NCBI GenBank assembly: GCA_035384605.1
Contig: DAOOIV010000015.1
Span: forward strand, 1-64,000
Direction of reading: 5' to 3'
Length of the DNA stretch: 64,000 bases
Source of the DNA: Phycisphaerae bacterium
GTDB lineage: Bacteria > Planctomycetota > Phycisphaerae > UBA1845 > PWPN01
The translations under genes were made by a program, and so were the position numbers. Of this stretch, positions 51,610 to 61,174 are shown one piece after another. Under the pieces are notes generated by a model. That model did not search any database. It was not told where the DNA came from and saw only the letters and a program-made list of their open reading frames with translations. Positions within the stretch are counted from its first letter, which is position 1. Every line of letters starts with the position of its first letter.

Positions 51610-51816
51610 ATGCCTACGAACCTGGCACTGGACGACAGGCTGATCGAGGAAGCCCGCAAGGCCGGCAAGCACAAAACCAAGAAAGACGCGGTGACCGCGG
51701 CGCTCAAGGAGTACGTGCAGCACCGCAAGCAGCGAGAAATCCTCACCCTGGCCGGGCGGGTGGAATACTGGGATGATTACGATCACAAGGCCCTGCGGCG
51801 GGGCCGGCGGCAATGA
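51610..51816 (+). CDS. vapB: VapB-type antitoxin
   Basis: 68 aa. MPTNLALDDRLIEEARKAGKHKTKKDAVTAALKEYV is a ribbon-helix-helix DNA-binding domain as in VapB antitoxins. The C-terminal acidic/aromatic part (RVEYWDDYDHKAL) is the toxin-binding tail. GAGGTGAGC lies before the ATG. It overlaps vapC by 4 bp (ATGA at 51813), and an inverted-repeat operator lies 26-49 bp upstream. Confidence 0.92.
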   Translation: MPTNLALDDRLIEEARKAGKHKTKKDAVTAALKEYVQHRKQREILTLAGRVEYWDDYDHKALRRGRRQ

Positions 51817-52241
51817 GCATGCTCGTTGACACGACGATCTGGTCCCTGGCTCTGCGGCGCCGGACGTCGGAGCTCAATCGCCGCGAACGGCTGCTGGTTC
51901 AGGAGTGGGCATCACTGGTCGAAGCGGGTCGGATCTTGTTGATCGGTCCTATTCGTCAAGAGATCCTTTCCGGGATCCGCCGAGAGTCCGACTTCCTCGC
52001 GGTTCGCACGCGGCTGTCCGCCTTTGGCTGCATCGAAATCCTCCCGGAGGACTACGATCAGGCCGCAGCGTTCTTCAATGTTTGTCGCGGCAAAGGTTTT
52101 GCCGGTACCGCCATCGACCTGCTGATCTGCGCTGTTGCCGCTCGTGCGGATGTGCCCATCTTTACGACCGACGAAGATTTCGCTCGGTATGCGAAGTTTC
52201 TCCCGATCCGGCTGCACAAGTTGCCGGAAATCCCCGACTGA
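51813..52241 (+). CDS. vapC: VapC-type PIN-domain ribonuclease toxin
   Basis: 142 aa. The four acidic PIN residues are present: Asp6 (MLVDTTIW), Glu50 (PIRQEIL), Asp102 (AIDLLICA) and Asp120 or Asp122 (FTTDEDF). Toxins of this family cut a few RNAs, often tRNA or rRNA, when the antitoxin is lost. It is translationally coupled to vapB. Its G+C and codon use are not obviously different from neighbours. Confidence 0.93.
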   Translation: MSMLVDTTIWSLALRRRTSELNRRERLLVQEWASLVEAGRILLIGPIRQEILSGIRRESDFLAVRTRLSAFGCIEILPEDYDQAAAFFNVCRGKGFAGTAIDLLICAVAARADVPIFTTDEDFARYAKFLPIRLHKLPEIPD

Positions 52242-52369
52242 CCTGAGCAATGGAGCACACATTCCCATCGTGATAGCGGAACCGCGCTCGGCAGGAGTGA
52301 GGATGGGTAGCGAAAGGATCCCTTCCGACTTCTCCACGCGACGGGAGAGAAACCAGCCAGGGGATCCTC

Positions 52370-55300
52370 TCAGTCATGCCACTTGCGAACCTGATCGAGC
52401 AGGGCGACCATCTCGTTGCGTTTCTTCTCGAACAAGGCGAACACGAAGAGGATCGCGATGCCCAGGGCGATGCCGCTTGCCCACCATATCCAGACCCAAC
52501 CCAAGTTGCTGCCCGCGTGATAGATCATGGTCAGCAATGACAGGCACAGGAACCCGGTGCCGAGCACCAGGAACGAGCGGATCCGCAGTGCGACTCCGAC
52601 GAAGATGCCCACCACCGACAGCAGGGCCAGAATCAGCGGCAGCCAGGGCGCCTGGGCCACGCCGATCAGAAAGATGTCCGCGGTTGATGAAAGGTAGATG
52701 GTCAGCAGGCACGCGTAATGGACGGTCCTTCGCTGCATCTCGTCGAGACGGTCGCGGTTCAGGTGCGTGGCGATGAGCACGGCTATCGCCGGCGGGATGA
52801 ACCACAACTGGGGATGCTCGGTCAGGCCCATGCCCGGCGTCCGATAGAGCAGATACCAGAGGCTGCCGGTGAACGACGAGGCCGCGAGCACGGCCATCAC
52901 CATCGATCGCCGCGTGGCGGCAAGGACGATGTACAAAACGCCCGTCGTGAACAGCACTACCGAGAAGTGGACCCGCGACGCGGCGATGAACAGATCCAGC
53001 ATCGACAACGCCGGCAGAAAAACACCCGTTCGTCCCAACGGCCGGGCCAGCACGTGCTGCCCGTATCGCTCGCAGGCTTCCTGGCCTGCCACCGCCGCAA
53101 ATGCCAGAGCGATCACCAGGAGAGGCCAATACTGCTCGATCACGCCGGTGAACAGCCAGGGCATCGAAGCGCGGACGTGCAGCGTTAATAGGCCGGCCAG
53201 CACCTCGGCGGCATAGACGTAGGCCTCTTTGCGGCGGGCGTCGAGCTGCAGCGGATCGAGCCGATCGCGCGTGGCAAAGAGAATGCAATAGATGATCATC
53301 AGGGGCAGGGCCAAGACCATGGCGACGACGGCCGGCCGAGTCAGCGGCAGGAGGTCATCGCCCAATATGCTCAATGCGTCAGAGGCGCAACAGTACGCCA
53401 GTCCGGCGACCGCCAACGCGTTTGCCGTGATGATCGAACGAGTCAGGGCCGTCGGCCATGTATCGCCCGCTGCAATTCGCGTTCTGACCACGGCGAGAAC
53501 CGGCGTGGCCAGGGCGACGGCCGCGATGAGACCGACCGCCCGGTGGAGTACTCCGGCCGCCATCTCCGGCGAGACCCACGACCAGGCAAACAGGATGGCA
53601 GCCGCCGCCAGCAGTTGCATAGCGCAGGTCTGCATAACCAGCCGCCTTGCCTCCACGGCCGTAAGCACAGCCCATGCGGCGCACAGCAGCGGCGATATGA
53701 CGATGAGCATGCGCCAGACCAGGGCAGGATGGCCCCAACTGACGTGCAGGGCCAGAAGCATGGCGATCAGCGCGAGGATGCTATTGGCTGAGGGCAACCA
53801 GCCGTCGGTGGTCTGCCGGGCGGCTGCAAGCGGCCCGGTTCTCGTCCATCGCCGCCAGGACAGGGTCGTGACCACCGCGTAACCGGCCAGCCCCACCGAC
53901 ATCGCCCACTCAAGGTATCGCGGCGTCATGCCCGTCTGGGCCATGATCTGGCTCATGCCCGTCAGCCCCAGAAGGTAGATGCCCGCAGGCAAGTGTACCG
54001 ATTTGGAGTCCAGGCCGCAGACCAGCACGATCGCGACGGCCGCCGTCCACGCCAGCCAGCTCACGGCAATCGAGTTGCCGGCCGGCTCTCCGATGGCCGC
54101 CAGGCAGATCGCCCGCAACGCCAGCAAGAACACGATGACGACGGAAACCGTCGCAACCGCGTGATGGAACGAGGGCCAGCGCTCCGTGTGGCCGGAAGGG
54201 ACGCGAGGCAGCACGAATCGGCGCTCGACCAGCAACCAAGTGATTCCCGCCGCCGCCAGCGCAATGACGTTGACATTCACCAGGTCGATCAGATTCGCCC
54301 CAGAGAAGGTAGCGAGCCTGAGCCAGAAGAACCGCACCCACCAGACGCTCGCCGCAAGGCAGATCTCGACGCCGCCGAGATAGGCCAGCGCACGACGGGG
54401 CGCCCATGCGGCAGTGATTATGCACAGCACCGACAATGCACACATGGTTCCCGTCGACCACCATGGACGCTGGGGGTCGTCGGTAGCCGCCCGCATCGCC
54501 AACAGGGTTGCCAGGAAGATGCAGGCCAGAACGCCGGTCACGGCTTGAACGCGGGCCTGGGCGCGCTCGGCGGTCGACTGCGGCGTCAACCTGCTGACCG
54601 CGGTCTCGACCGAACCCGGAATCTCCAGGCCGCACTCGGGGCATCGGCTGGACGGAGAAAGCCCTCGCAGGTTATAGCCGCATCGTGTGCAACTCAGGTC
54701 ATGGTCGATCTGCCGAACGGCGCCGCTCACGTCGGCGGAGGCGGTATCGAACGTCTCCTGCCAGCCGGCTCCGACCAGTTCGCGGGCCTGTCTGTCACCA
54801 GCCCAAAGCCTGATCGCGGCGGCGGTCACAAAACCGACCATCGCGACGTGGAAGCAAAGCCAGTTGCCTGTATCCAGCGGCGCCAGGGCACACGCAATAA
54901 GGGCTACGCCGTAGAGCACCCACACGCTCTCGCGGTGGCCCCTCTGGTTGGCCGACGATGGGCGGCACGAGGTCAGCAGCGCGTATTCGACGAGAAGTGC
55001 CGCCGCAATGCCCCACAACGTGCCGGCCGCGACCGTGACCGAGGGCAGAAACTGCGGGCTGATCCACATTCCGGTGGCCGCGACGGCAAGAAGGATGCCG
55101 ACGGCCACGCGACCTGCGATCAGCGGCCCCGATGGATAATCAGAGCGATCATCCTTCGTCCGGAACAGATCTCGCAGCACCTTCCAGAAAATGGGAACGA
55201 CGGAAGAGACAATGAGGTTCAATTGCGTCAGCCAGATCAGAAAACCCGCAGAAAACGGCTGCTTGGTTTGTCTGAGAATGTGCAACTCGGTCACGGTCAC

Positions 55301-58300
55301 GGCGGCACACGCCAACCCGGCAGCCGCAACGGCATAACCGACTTGCCGCTCGCTGAGGCCGTAGCCGATCACCGAAACGATCACAAGCACCACCGGGCCG
55401 AGCAAGGCAACGTGCAGTCGAAGCTCGGTCAAGTCAGGCGAGATCGGAAGCTTCATGGAACCGGCGGCCGCCATGTGCGACGCGGTGAGTAGAACGGCCG
55501 GCAACGCGAAGAGGCAGAAAAGGCAAACGCGGGTGATGTCGGTGTTCCCTGATTGCCGTGCGGGGCGACAGCGAGCCATTTGCAGCAGTCTGTCAACCCA
55601 GTAGCCACGCATCCAGAATGCAACAGACACGGCCAGGAACGCGCATGCCGACAGCCAGCGCCAGGCATCGACGACCTGGTGCCGCGACTCGAACCTCGCG
55701 ACGACCAGCAGGAGGCCACATGCCGCCGCGGCAATGATCCCAAGCAAGGCCCATCTGCGCAATCCCTCCCAAATGTGAAGCAGGAGCGTTGCTGCGACCA
55801 GCGCCAGCAGAATCCATGACCCTGCCCCGGCCGCGTGAGCGTGCAGACCCCAGGCCACCTTCGAGGCTGCGGCACCATGCTCGACGACCACTGCGGGCGC
55901 GACGCTCCAGCCGGCCAGAAACACAAGTGCGAGAAATGGAAGAGCGACCAGCCAACGGTCTGTTGCGGGGAACCACGGCTCCAACAACTGTCTTGCGACA
56001 CTTCGCCAACCTGCGTCGCTTGGCGCCGGTGCTTCCGGCGTGTCCCCGCTTGTCAGTGGGGCAAACCATTGCGTGATCGCCTGGCGGGCCACGATCAGGA
56101 CCAAGCCGAACCCGCCGATCACCATCAGGTGCGCTTGCCAGACCCACGGGTCGTGAAATGGTGATGAGAGCAGTCGGTACCATTCCAGACTGCGAAGGTG
56201 ACATTGCAGCGCGGTGCATGTCGACACGATTATGGCAATCTCGGCGCCCGTGAGCAGAATGGGCCATAGTTTCACGATTGCCACAACAGCCCATATGACC
56301 GAGGTCCACGCCATCCTTGCCGAGAACGCGGCGAGTGAATGTGACGGCAGCGTGTTCAGCATCCACACGACGGCCAGCCACGATCCGACCGTCGCGAACC
56401 CGGCCAGAGAGTCGACATACGTGTTCGCGGCGTCACTTGTCAGCCGAGCGAGTCTCAGAACAACGGCTGCCACTGTGCAAGCGCCGGCCCCGATCAGCAA
56501 TGCGGTCGGCCAGGGGAACTGTTGCAGCGGCCAAGCGTAAACCATCGCCTGAATGATCGCCATCTGAATCAGGATGCAGCCGACCCAGGCGACGCGCGTG
56601 CTCTTGAGTCGACCGGCACCCACCATCGCGGCCGCGCCGTAGACCAGGTACACCCAAATGACGTGCTGAGCATCTCCCGGCACGCCGAAGCCGAACCATG
56701 TCACCACGCCGATGCTCAGAAGGGAGAAAACCAGGGCACTCAGGTCGTATCCGATCGCCAGTTCCCGACGTTGACGACGGTGCAGCAAGGCCGCGGCCAC
56801 GGCACATGCCGCGACAGGCCCGACCAATGCCTGGCCCGTCCGGGCGGAGAACAATGCGGCAAGCATCGCTCTCGACCCAACCTCTGACCACGAAACCGCG
56901 CCGCAAATCAGGTGGATTCCCAGGATCCATGCGAGCGTCAGCCACGTTGCGACGGCTGCATGCATGGCGGGGTGGCGAATTGACGAACAAACGGCCGCCG
57001 CGGCCAGGGCGTTCAGAAGCATCGCGGGCAGCAACCGTGACGGCGTCGGCCAAGCCAACCCGACGCCGATCAGCATGACCGCGGCCGCGACCAGGGCGAT
57101 GCTTGTAGCGGTCAAACGCGTTTGAGCAGGCACTGCGGGCGCCAGTCGACTGACCAGCAGAAGGCCGGCCAGCAGTGCGGGTGCGGCCAAGGCGCAGATC
57201 AAGGGCGAGAGTACGTGCAGTGCCCCGGCCAGATGCCCCGATTCACCGAGCAGCAGCCCCAAGGGCACCAGGCAGGCAAACGTTTGAACTCCCAGTTGCA
57301 GGATCAGCCTCTTGGCGTCCGTGTCCTCGATGCATGCGACTCGTGATTGCCGTCGCAGAGAAATGCCCATCACGATGACGTAACACCCGACCGGCAGCAG
57401 CCCCACGGCCACAAGTCCGCTGGCGGACAACGGCGACAGAAAGCGGATGACCAGTGAGCATACCGATAGCACCACGATTCCGGACGCGAACAGTCTTGCC
57501 CCATCCGACATAATGACGCGGCCTGCCAGCAAGGTCAGCCAGGCGAACAAGGCCACGGCCGGCAGCTCCACGATCAAGGTCCAGGCGTTGATCGTCGGCC
57601 CCCGCGGCGAAAACACGGCAAAAGCCAGAAGATTCAACGGTACCAGTAGCGACGAAATAATCAGCACAACGTGGCCGGTCGTCGGCAGCTTCCACCGATG
57701 CTGCACGAACAGCCCCACTCCGAACAGGGCCGCGGTCACGGTCGTGAAGATCACGAACTTGAGGATGGGGATGGCCTCGATCTGGGCCCACAGACTGATC
57801 ACCAGGGCGGTCGAGCAGCAGAGAATCAGAAGCCCGCCGACCAGTTCGCCCCAGCGGATGTTCTTCTCAGCCATGAATGCGGCCACAACCTCGCCGAACG
57901 GCCGGCGAGGTTCAGCCGGTGACGGCGGCTCGGTCGGTAATGAAGTCACCGGCGGAGGTGCTGCTGCACCAATCGTTCCGCCGGGAGCCACTGGCGGCTT
58001 CTGTCCCGAGCCTGTGTCGAGGGGCTTGCCTGCCAGTGCAGGAACAGGCGCGCTCTCCGTCGCCCCCGCCCACGGCAAGCTCTCAGCGGGCGATGAAGCG
58101 ACCGGCGCGGCAGGCTGCTGTTGTATGCCTGCCGGCCTCTGCCACGGTTCTGCCGTGGGCTGGGTTGTCTTGGCGGGGGTGTGTTTTTTGTCCAAATACG
58201 CTCGGACGGAATGCACGTCTTCCGCCATGAGCTTCGCCAGCCGTGCGTGAGTCTCGGCGTCGATCAGACCTCGGGCCTGCAGATGGGTGAGGTAGCGTGC

Positions 58301-58456
58301 CGTCGCCGCCCGGTCGTCATCCAGCGTCGGCTCGAAGCTGCGCCGGTCGCTCTTGGGATGGCCGCCTCGCAGAAGCCATGCGATGGCGACCCACAGGCCG
58401 TGTCCGATCAGAGTGACGAACAACAACACCGAGAGCAGGATGCACAAGAACTCCAT
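52370..58456 (-). CDS. Giant polytopic membrane protein with embedded zinc ribbon
   Basis: 2028 aa. TM1 is at residues 3-29. A cytoplasmic part of about 180 residues, Pro/Ala-rich, contains a short helical region (TARYLTHLQARGLIDAETHARL). Dozens of hydrophobic segments follow. Near residue 1255 a zinc ribbon CTRCGYNLRGLSPSSRCPECGLEIP interrupts them. The C-terminus ends in KKRNEMVALLDQVRKWHD. The first transmembrane block (IRWGELVGGLLILCCSTALVIS) recalls DUF2339-like proteins, which are also very long. The ATG at 58456 has GGGAG about 8 nt upstream. It converges with vapC. Function unknown; no catalytic motif is seen. Confidence 0.75.
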   Translation of the reverse strand: MEFLCILLSVLLFVTLIGHGLWVAIAWLLRGGHPKSDRRSFEPTLDDDRAATARYLTHLQARGLIDAETHARLAKLMAEDVHSVRAYLDKKHTPAKTTQPTAEPWQRPAGIQQQPAAPVASSPAESLPWAGATESAPVPALAGKPLDTGSGQKPPVAPGGTIGAAAPPPVTSLPTEPPSPAEPRRPFGEVVAAFMAEKNIRWGELVGGLLILCCSTALVISLWAQIEAIPILKFVIFTTVTAALFGVGLFVQHRWKLPTTGHVVLIISSLLVPLNLLAFAVFSPRGPTINAWTLIVELPAVALFAWLTLLAGRVIMSDGARLFASGIVVLSVCSLVIRFLSPLSASGLVAVGLLPVGCYVIVMGISLRRQSRVACIEDTDAKRLILQLGVQTFACLVPLGLLLGESGHLAGALHVLSPLICALAAPALLAGLLLVSRLAPAVPAQTRLTATSIALVAAAVMLIGVGLAWPTPSRLLPAMLLNALAAAAVCSSIRHPAMHAAVATWLTLAWILGIHLICGAVSWSEVGSRAMLAALFSARTGQALVGPVAACAVAAALLHRRQRRELAIGYDLSALVFSLLSIGVVTWFGFGVPGDAQHVIWVYLVYGAAAMVGAGRLKSTRVAWVGCILIQMAIIQAMVYAWPLQQFPWPTALLIGAGACTVAAVVLRLARLTSDAANTYVDSLAGFATVGSWLAVVWMLNTLPSHSLAAFSARMAWTSVIWAVVAIVKLWPILLTGAEIAIIVSTCTALQCHLRSLEWYRLLSSPFHDPWVWQAHLMVIGGFGLVLIVARQAITQWFAPLTSGDTPEAPAPSDAGWRSVARQLLEPWFPATDRWLVALPFLALVFLAGWSVAPAVVVEHGAAASKVAWGLHAHAAGAGSWILLALVAATLLLHIWEGLRRWALLGIIAAAACGLLLVVARFESRHQVVDAWRWLSACAFLAVSVAFWMRGYWVDRLLQMARCRPARQSGNTDITRVCLFCLFALPAVLLTASHMAAAGSMKLPISPDLTELRLHVALLGPVVLVIVSVIGYGLSERQVGYAVAAAGLACAAVTVTELHILRQTKQPFSAGFLIWLTQLNLIVSSVVPIFWKVLRDLFRTKDDRSDYPSGPLIAGRVAVGILLAVAATGMWISPQFLPSVTVAAGTLWGIAAALLVEYALLTSCRPSSANQRGHRESVWVLYGVALIACALAPLDTGNWLCFHVAMVGFVTAAAIRLWAGDRQARELVGAGWQETFDTASADVSGAVRQIDHDLSCTRCGYNLRGLSPSSRCPECGLEIPGSVETAVSRLTPQSTAERAQARVQAVTGVLACIFLATLLAMRAATDDPQRPWWSTGTMCALSVLCIITAAWAPRRALAYLGGVEICLAASVWWVRFFWLRLATFSGANLIDLVNVNVIALAAAGITWLLVERRFVLPRVPSGHTERWPSFHHAVATVSVVIVFLLALRAICLAAIGEPAGNSIAVSWLAWTAAVAIVLVCGLDSKSVHLPAGIYLLGLTGMSQIMAQTGMTPRYLEWAMSVGLAGYAVVTTLSWRRWTRTGPLAAARQTTDGWLPSANSILALIAMLLALHVSWGHPALVWRMLIVISPLLCAAWAVLTAVEARRLVMQTCAMQLLAAAAILFAWSWVSPEMAAGVLHRAVGLIAAVALATPVLAVVRTRIAAGDTWPTALTRSIITANALAVAGLAYCCASDALSILGDDLLPLTRPAVVAMVLALPLMIIYCILFATRDRLDPLQLDARRKEAYVYAAEVLAGLLTLHVRASMPWLFTGVIEQYWPLLVIALAFAAVAGQEACERYGQHVLARPLGRTGVFLPALSMLDLFIAASRVHFSVVLFTTGVLYIVLAATRRSMVMAVLAASSFTGSLWYLLYRTPGMGLTEHPQLWFIPPAIAVLIATHLNRDRLDEMQRRTVHYACLLTIYLSSTADIFLIGVAQAPWLPLILALLSVVGIFVGVALRIRSFLVLGTGFLCLSLLTMIYHAGSNLGWVWIWWASGIALGIAILFVFALFEKKRNEMVALLDQVRKWHD

Positions 58457-58459
58457 CAC

Positions 58460-58849
58460 CGACTCCCGAACCGCGGCGGTGCACGGCTACATGAAATGCC
58501 GCCTGCTGCTGGTGCGCGACCCTCGGGGCATGTGTGAAAACAGCCGCGAGCATTCGGTGGGGCAGCGTCGAGGTCGCCGCGGCGACCGAGACCTGCCGTA
58601 TTGCCAAGCTCGGTCGGCAGGACTCCGCCCCTGCTTCGTCCATGAGACTTCGCAGGGCTGCGACCGTGTTCTACCCTTTTCACACGCGTCCTGGGAACCC
58701 GTTGCCCGCGCCGGCGTCACATCGGGACCAAGAACCCCCCACCATCATGCCGCAATGGTAGCTCATACCAGGGTAATCCCGCAAGCCGTGGGAGCCACCG
58801 GCAAGATGCCTGATAGGATATAGGCGGGCCGTGGATTTGCGGCGCGCTC
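58460..58849. other. 390-bp intergenic region dominated by a REPIN-like element
   Basis: Lies between the start of the giant membrane protein gene and the stop of the next minus-strand gene. Apart from the REPIN-like copy (58528-58687) I see no gene, and no convincing promoter for the giant gene was located. Confidence 0.5.
58528..58687. repeat. REPIN-like inverted repeat, copy 3
   Basis: Left arm: GCATGTGTGAAAAC, 14 bp, then GGTGGGGCAGCGTCGAGG and the perfect palindrome GGTCGCCGCGGCGACC (58564-58579), ending GAGACCTGCC. Right arm: GGCAGGACTCCGCCCC up to the outer TTTTCACACGC ending at 58687. The left arm matches the right arm of copy 2 read in reverse, including the same 14-bp spacing between outer and inner motif. 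Confidence 0.75.
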
Positions 58850-60298
58850 TCAAGGCTGATTCCAGTCAGCCTGTCGGCTCAGCGTTTGGGCGTCATGGAG
58901 CCAGTGCAAGAGGAATGCGTCGGCCATTACCCAGCAGGTCATCTGCTCGGCCCCGCCATAGGTCTCGAACTCGCCCTTAGCGAACATGCGGCCGTCGGGG
59001 TGACGCCCCTGCATCTCCAGAATCCGCCCGGCCCGCAGCCGCATCCAATCGCTCGCCTGGTGGCTCAAACCCTTGTCCCAGCCGAACAGGTGCGCGTAAG
59101 AGTCGATCCAGTAGAAGATGTCGAAGCGATAGTCGCTCCAGTCTGTGCCTTCGGGGTAGTAGACCTCCGCCTTGCCGGGGACGTACATAGTCCCGCCAGG
59201 TGGCCTGTACGGCGGCGAAGGCCAGTTCTGCTCGATCAGCGACCGGTAAACCAGTGCGGCGTTGAAGTCGGCACTCTGCGGCGCCGGTTGGCCCGCCAGC
59301 GAACAGAGCAACAACGCGTGCAGGTTCAGCGTGACCGTGGTCATGTAGTCGCAGTGGATGATGTTGTGGTTGACCAGGGCACCGTCGTCGCGGATGTTGT
59401 AGCCTTTGAGCCACTCTTTCACCGGCCGACCGTCGAGCATCGTGGTGTTCGATTTCATGTCCTCTTCCCGAGCGAACGCCGAGATCATCAACTCGCTGGC
59501 GATCTCCTTCCACTGCGGTACGCGCGGGTGCCGCGGCATCATCGCGATCGCCAACTGCAGCACCGTCGCGTTCCAGGCGTTTTCCTCGGCTTTGCTGTCG
59601 CCGCCTTTGCCGTTCCAGTAAGGCACGGTGTAGCCCGGGCGAATGAACCGGTCGGCTTCGTATTCGATCATCGCCGCGGTCATGTGCCGGGTTGGCGGAT
59701 CGAGGTGCTCCCAGAGCATCCAGCCGGCACGGCCGGCCAGCATCGCCCAGAGCGCCGATTGCCAATGGTCGCCCCAGCCTTTAGCCGGGTCACCGTTGAC
59801 TCTGTGAACGGCAGCGACATCTCTGATGATCTTGAGCGTCCGTGACAGGGCTTGGCCCTTCAGCATGCCGCAGGTTTTCTCGTCGTAGATACCGGCCGCG
59901 ATGGCCGTGGCGATCCCGCACGCCGCGCTGGCCGGCGGGCGAATACCGGGTTCGTTCATATCGGTGATCAGGTAACAGTCGCCCTCCGGGGCCTCCTTCA
60001 GTGCCACGCCGGCCCAGGCCAGGTTATAGCGGACACTGTTGAGCAGCATCCGCGCAGCGGTCTGCACATCCTTGTTGCGTAAGTTCGGTGACGCAAATCG
60101 TTCCCAGCGAACAGGGACGACGAACCTGGCGACATCCTGGCTGGGGGTGGCCGGTTGACTGGCGGTGTCGGCAAGACAGGGCGTCAGACCCGCAAGCAGC
60201 GTTGTCGGCAAGATCATCAAAGCAAGCAGTGGAGCGTTGCCGCCCGCGGGTCTCGAAGCAGTGGTGGGGTACTCAACACGACCGACGCACGTGAACAT
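58850..60298 (-). CDS. Secreted protein of unknown function, probably all-helical
   Basis: 482 aa. A signal segment (PLLALMILPTTLLAGLTPCLA) lies after a short N-terminal extension. The body is mostly helical, with repeated helix pairs such as DHWQSALWAMLAGRAGWMLWEHL, ENAWNATVLQLAIAMMPRHP, DYMTTVTLNLHALLLCSL and HPDGRMFAKGEFETYGGAEQMTCWVMADAFL. This could be an (alpha/alpha) barrel, as in polysaccharide lyases or glycosidases, but no family motif is certain. GGAGG lies about 6 nt before the ATG at 60298. It is the last gene of a three-gene operon, 14 bp behind the SDR gene. Confidence 0.72.
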   Translation of the reverse strand: MFTCVGRVEYPTTASRPAGGNAPLLALMILPTTLLAGLTPCLADTASQPATPSQDVARFVVPVRWERFASPNLRNKDVQTAARMLLNSVRYNLAWAGVALKEAPEGDCYLITDMNEPGIRPPASAACGIATAIAAGIYDEKTCGMLKGQALSRTLKIIRDVAAVHRVNGDPAKGWGDHWQSALWAMLAGRAGWMLWEHLDPPTRHMTAAMIEYEADRFIRPGYTVPYWNGKGGDSKAEENAWNATVLQLAIAMMPRHPRVPQWKEIASELMISAFAREEDMKSNTTMLDGRPVKEWLKGYNIRDDGALVNHNIIHCDYMTTVTLNLHALLLCSLAGQPAPQSADFNAALVYRSLIEQNWPSPPYRPPGGTMYVPGKAEVYYPEGTDWSDYRFDIFYWIDSYAHLFGWDKGLSHQASDWMRLRAGRILEMQGRHPDGRMFAKGEFETYGGAEQMTCWVMADAFLLHWLHDAQTLSRQADWNQP

Positions 60299-60312
60299 GG
60301 TTTCCTCCGCAC

Positions 60313-61170
60313 TTACCCTGACACGGCCATGTCCTGCTGCCAGGTGACGGCCGGGGTGAAGTTGAGCACGCGCTTGAGCCGGGCGCAGTTGATCAGAGGG
60401 GTGGTGGCATTCGGAGCCGGCCCGCGCCATTCGACTCGTGGGTTGAATCTCTGCACGTACTGGGCTGTGGGTGTAGCGGTCCCGATCGTCTCGGCGTTGA
60501 CGAACAGAAGTTCATGCTTGAGGTCGCGGCGGCGCAGGGCCGTCTCGATTGCGCCGACCGCGTCGGAGAAATCGAGGTAATCACCCAGCACCAGTCTCGG
60601 CGACGAGCTGTGAATCTCCCTGGCAAACCACTTATCGTGTCGAACGTCGATCAGAGCCGGGAACCGCAGACAGATCGTGGGCACACCGCTCAAACGCGAG
60701 AAGGTCTCGGCGGTCAGCTCGTTGAGCCGCTTGCTCAGGTCGTAGGCATGATTCGGTCGGCAAGGGTGATCCTCGTCGATCGGCAGGTACGACAGACCAT
60801 GATTCTCCAGCGACGTCGGCAGCCCGATCGCGCACAGGCTGCCGGCCAGAACAACCATGCCCGCTCCGGCGCGGTCGGCCGCCTCGAGAACGTGGTACGT
60901 CCCCTGCGTGTTGATGGCGAAGATCTCGGATTGCGGGATCGTCGGCATCCGACTGGGGATCGCGGCGAGGTGAACCACAGCCTGGCACCCGGCGCAGGCT
61001 TCGCGAACGGCTCTTGCGTCTCGAAGATCGGCCTGAACGTAGCGAACGCTCGCGGGCAGGCTTCTCGGCGGGTCGGCACGGTCAAACGCGACGATGTCGT
61101 GCGAAGGCGAAAACCGCTCCAGCACGCGCAAGCCCAGTCGCCCCGCCGCACCGGTCACAAAAAGTCTCAC
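60313..61170 (-). CDS. NAD-dependent epimerase/dehydratase family protein (extended SDR)
   Basis: 285 aa. The cofactor motif is TGAAGRLG (6-13). VVHLAAIPSR is the LAA motif, the catalytic residues are Ser111 (AGSLCAIG), Tyr143 and Lys147 (YDLSK), and RFPALIDV and VGAIETAL follow. It probably acts on a nucleotide sugar or free sugar; the substrate is unknown. The start is GTG at 61170 with GAGGTG about 8 nt upstream. It begins 4 bp after the preceding GH gene stop, so the genes are in one operon. Confidence 0.9.
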   Translation of the reverse strand: MRLFVTGAAGRLGLRVLERFSPSHDIVAFDRADPPRSLPASVRYVQADLRDARAVREACAGCQAVVHLAAIPSRMPTIPQSEIFAINTQGTYHVLEAADRAGAGMVVLAGSLCAIGLPTSLENHGLSYLPIDEDHPCRPNHAYDLSKRLNELTAETFSRLSGVPTICLRFPALIDVRHDKWFAREIHSSSPRLVLGDYLDFSDAVGAIETALRRRDLKHELLFVNAETIGTATPTAQYVQRFNPRVEWRGPAPNATTPLINCARLKRVLNFTPAVTWQQDMAVSG

Positions 61171-61174
61171 GGTC

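Noticed and set aside
53993..55492. A 499-aa plus-strand frame inside the giant membrane protein gene
   Set aside because: Its translation is an Arg/Gln/His-rich antisense readout of membrane helices and lacks any domain.
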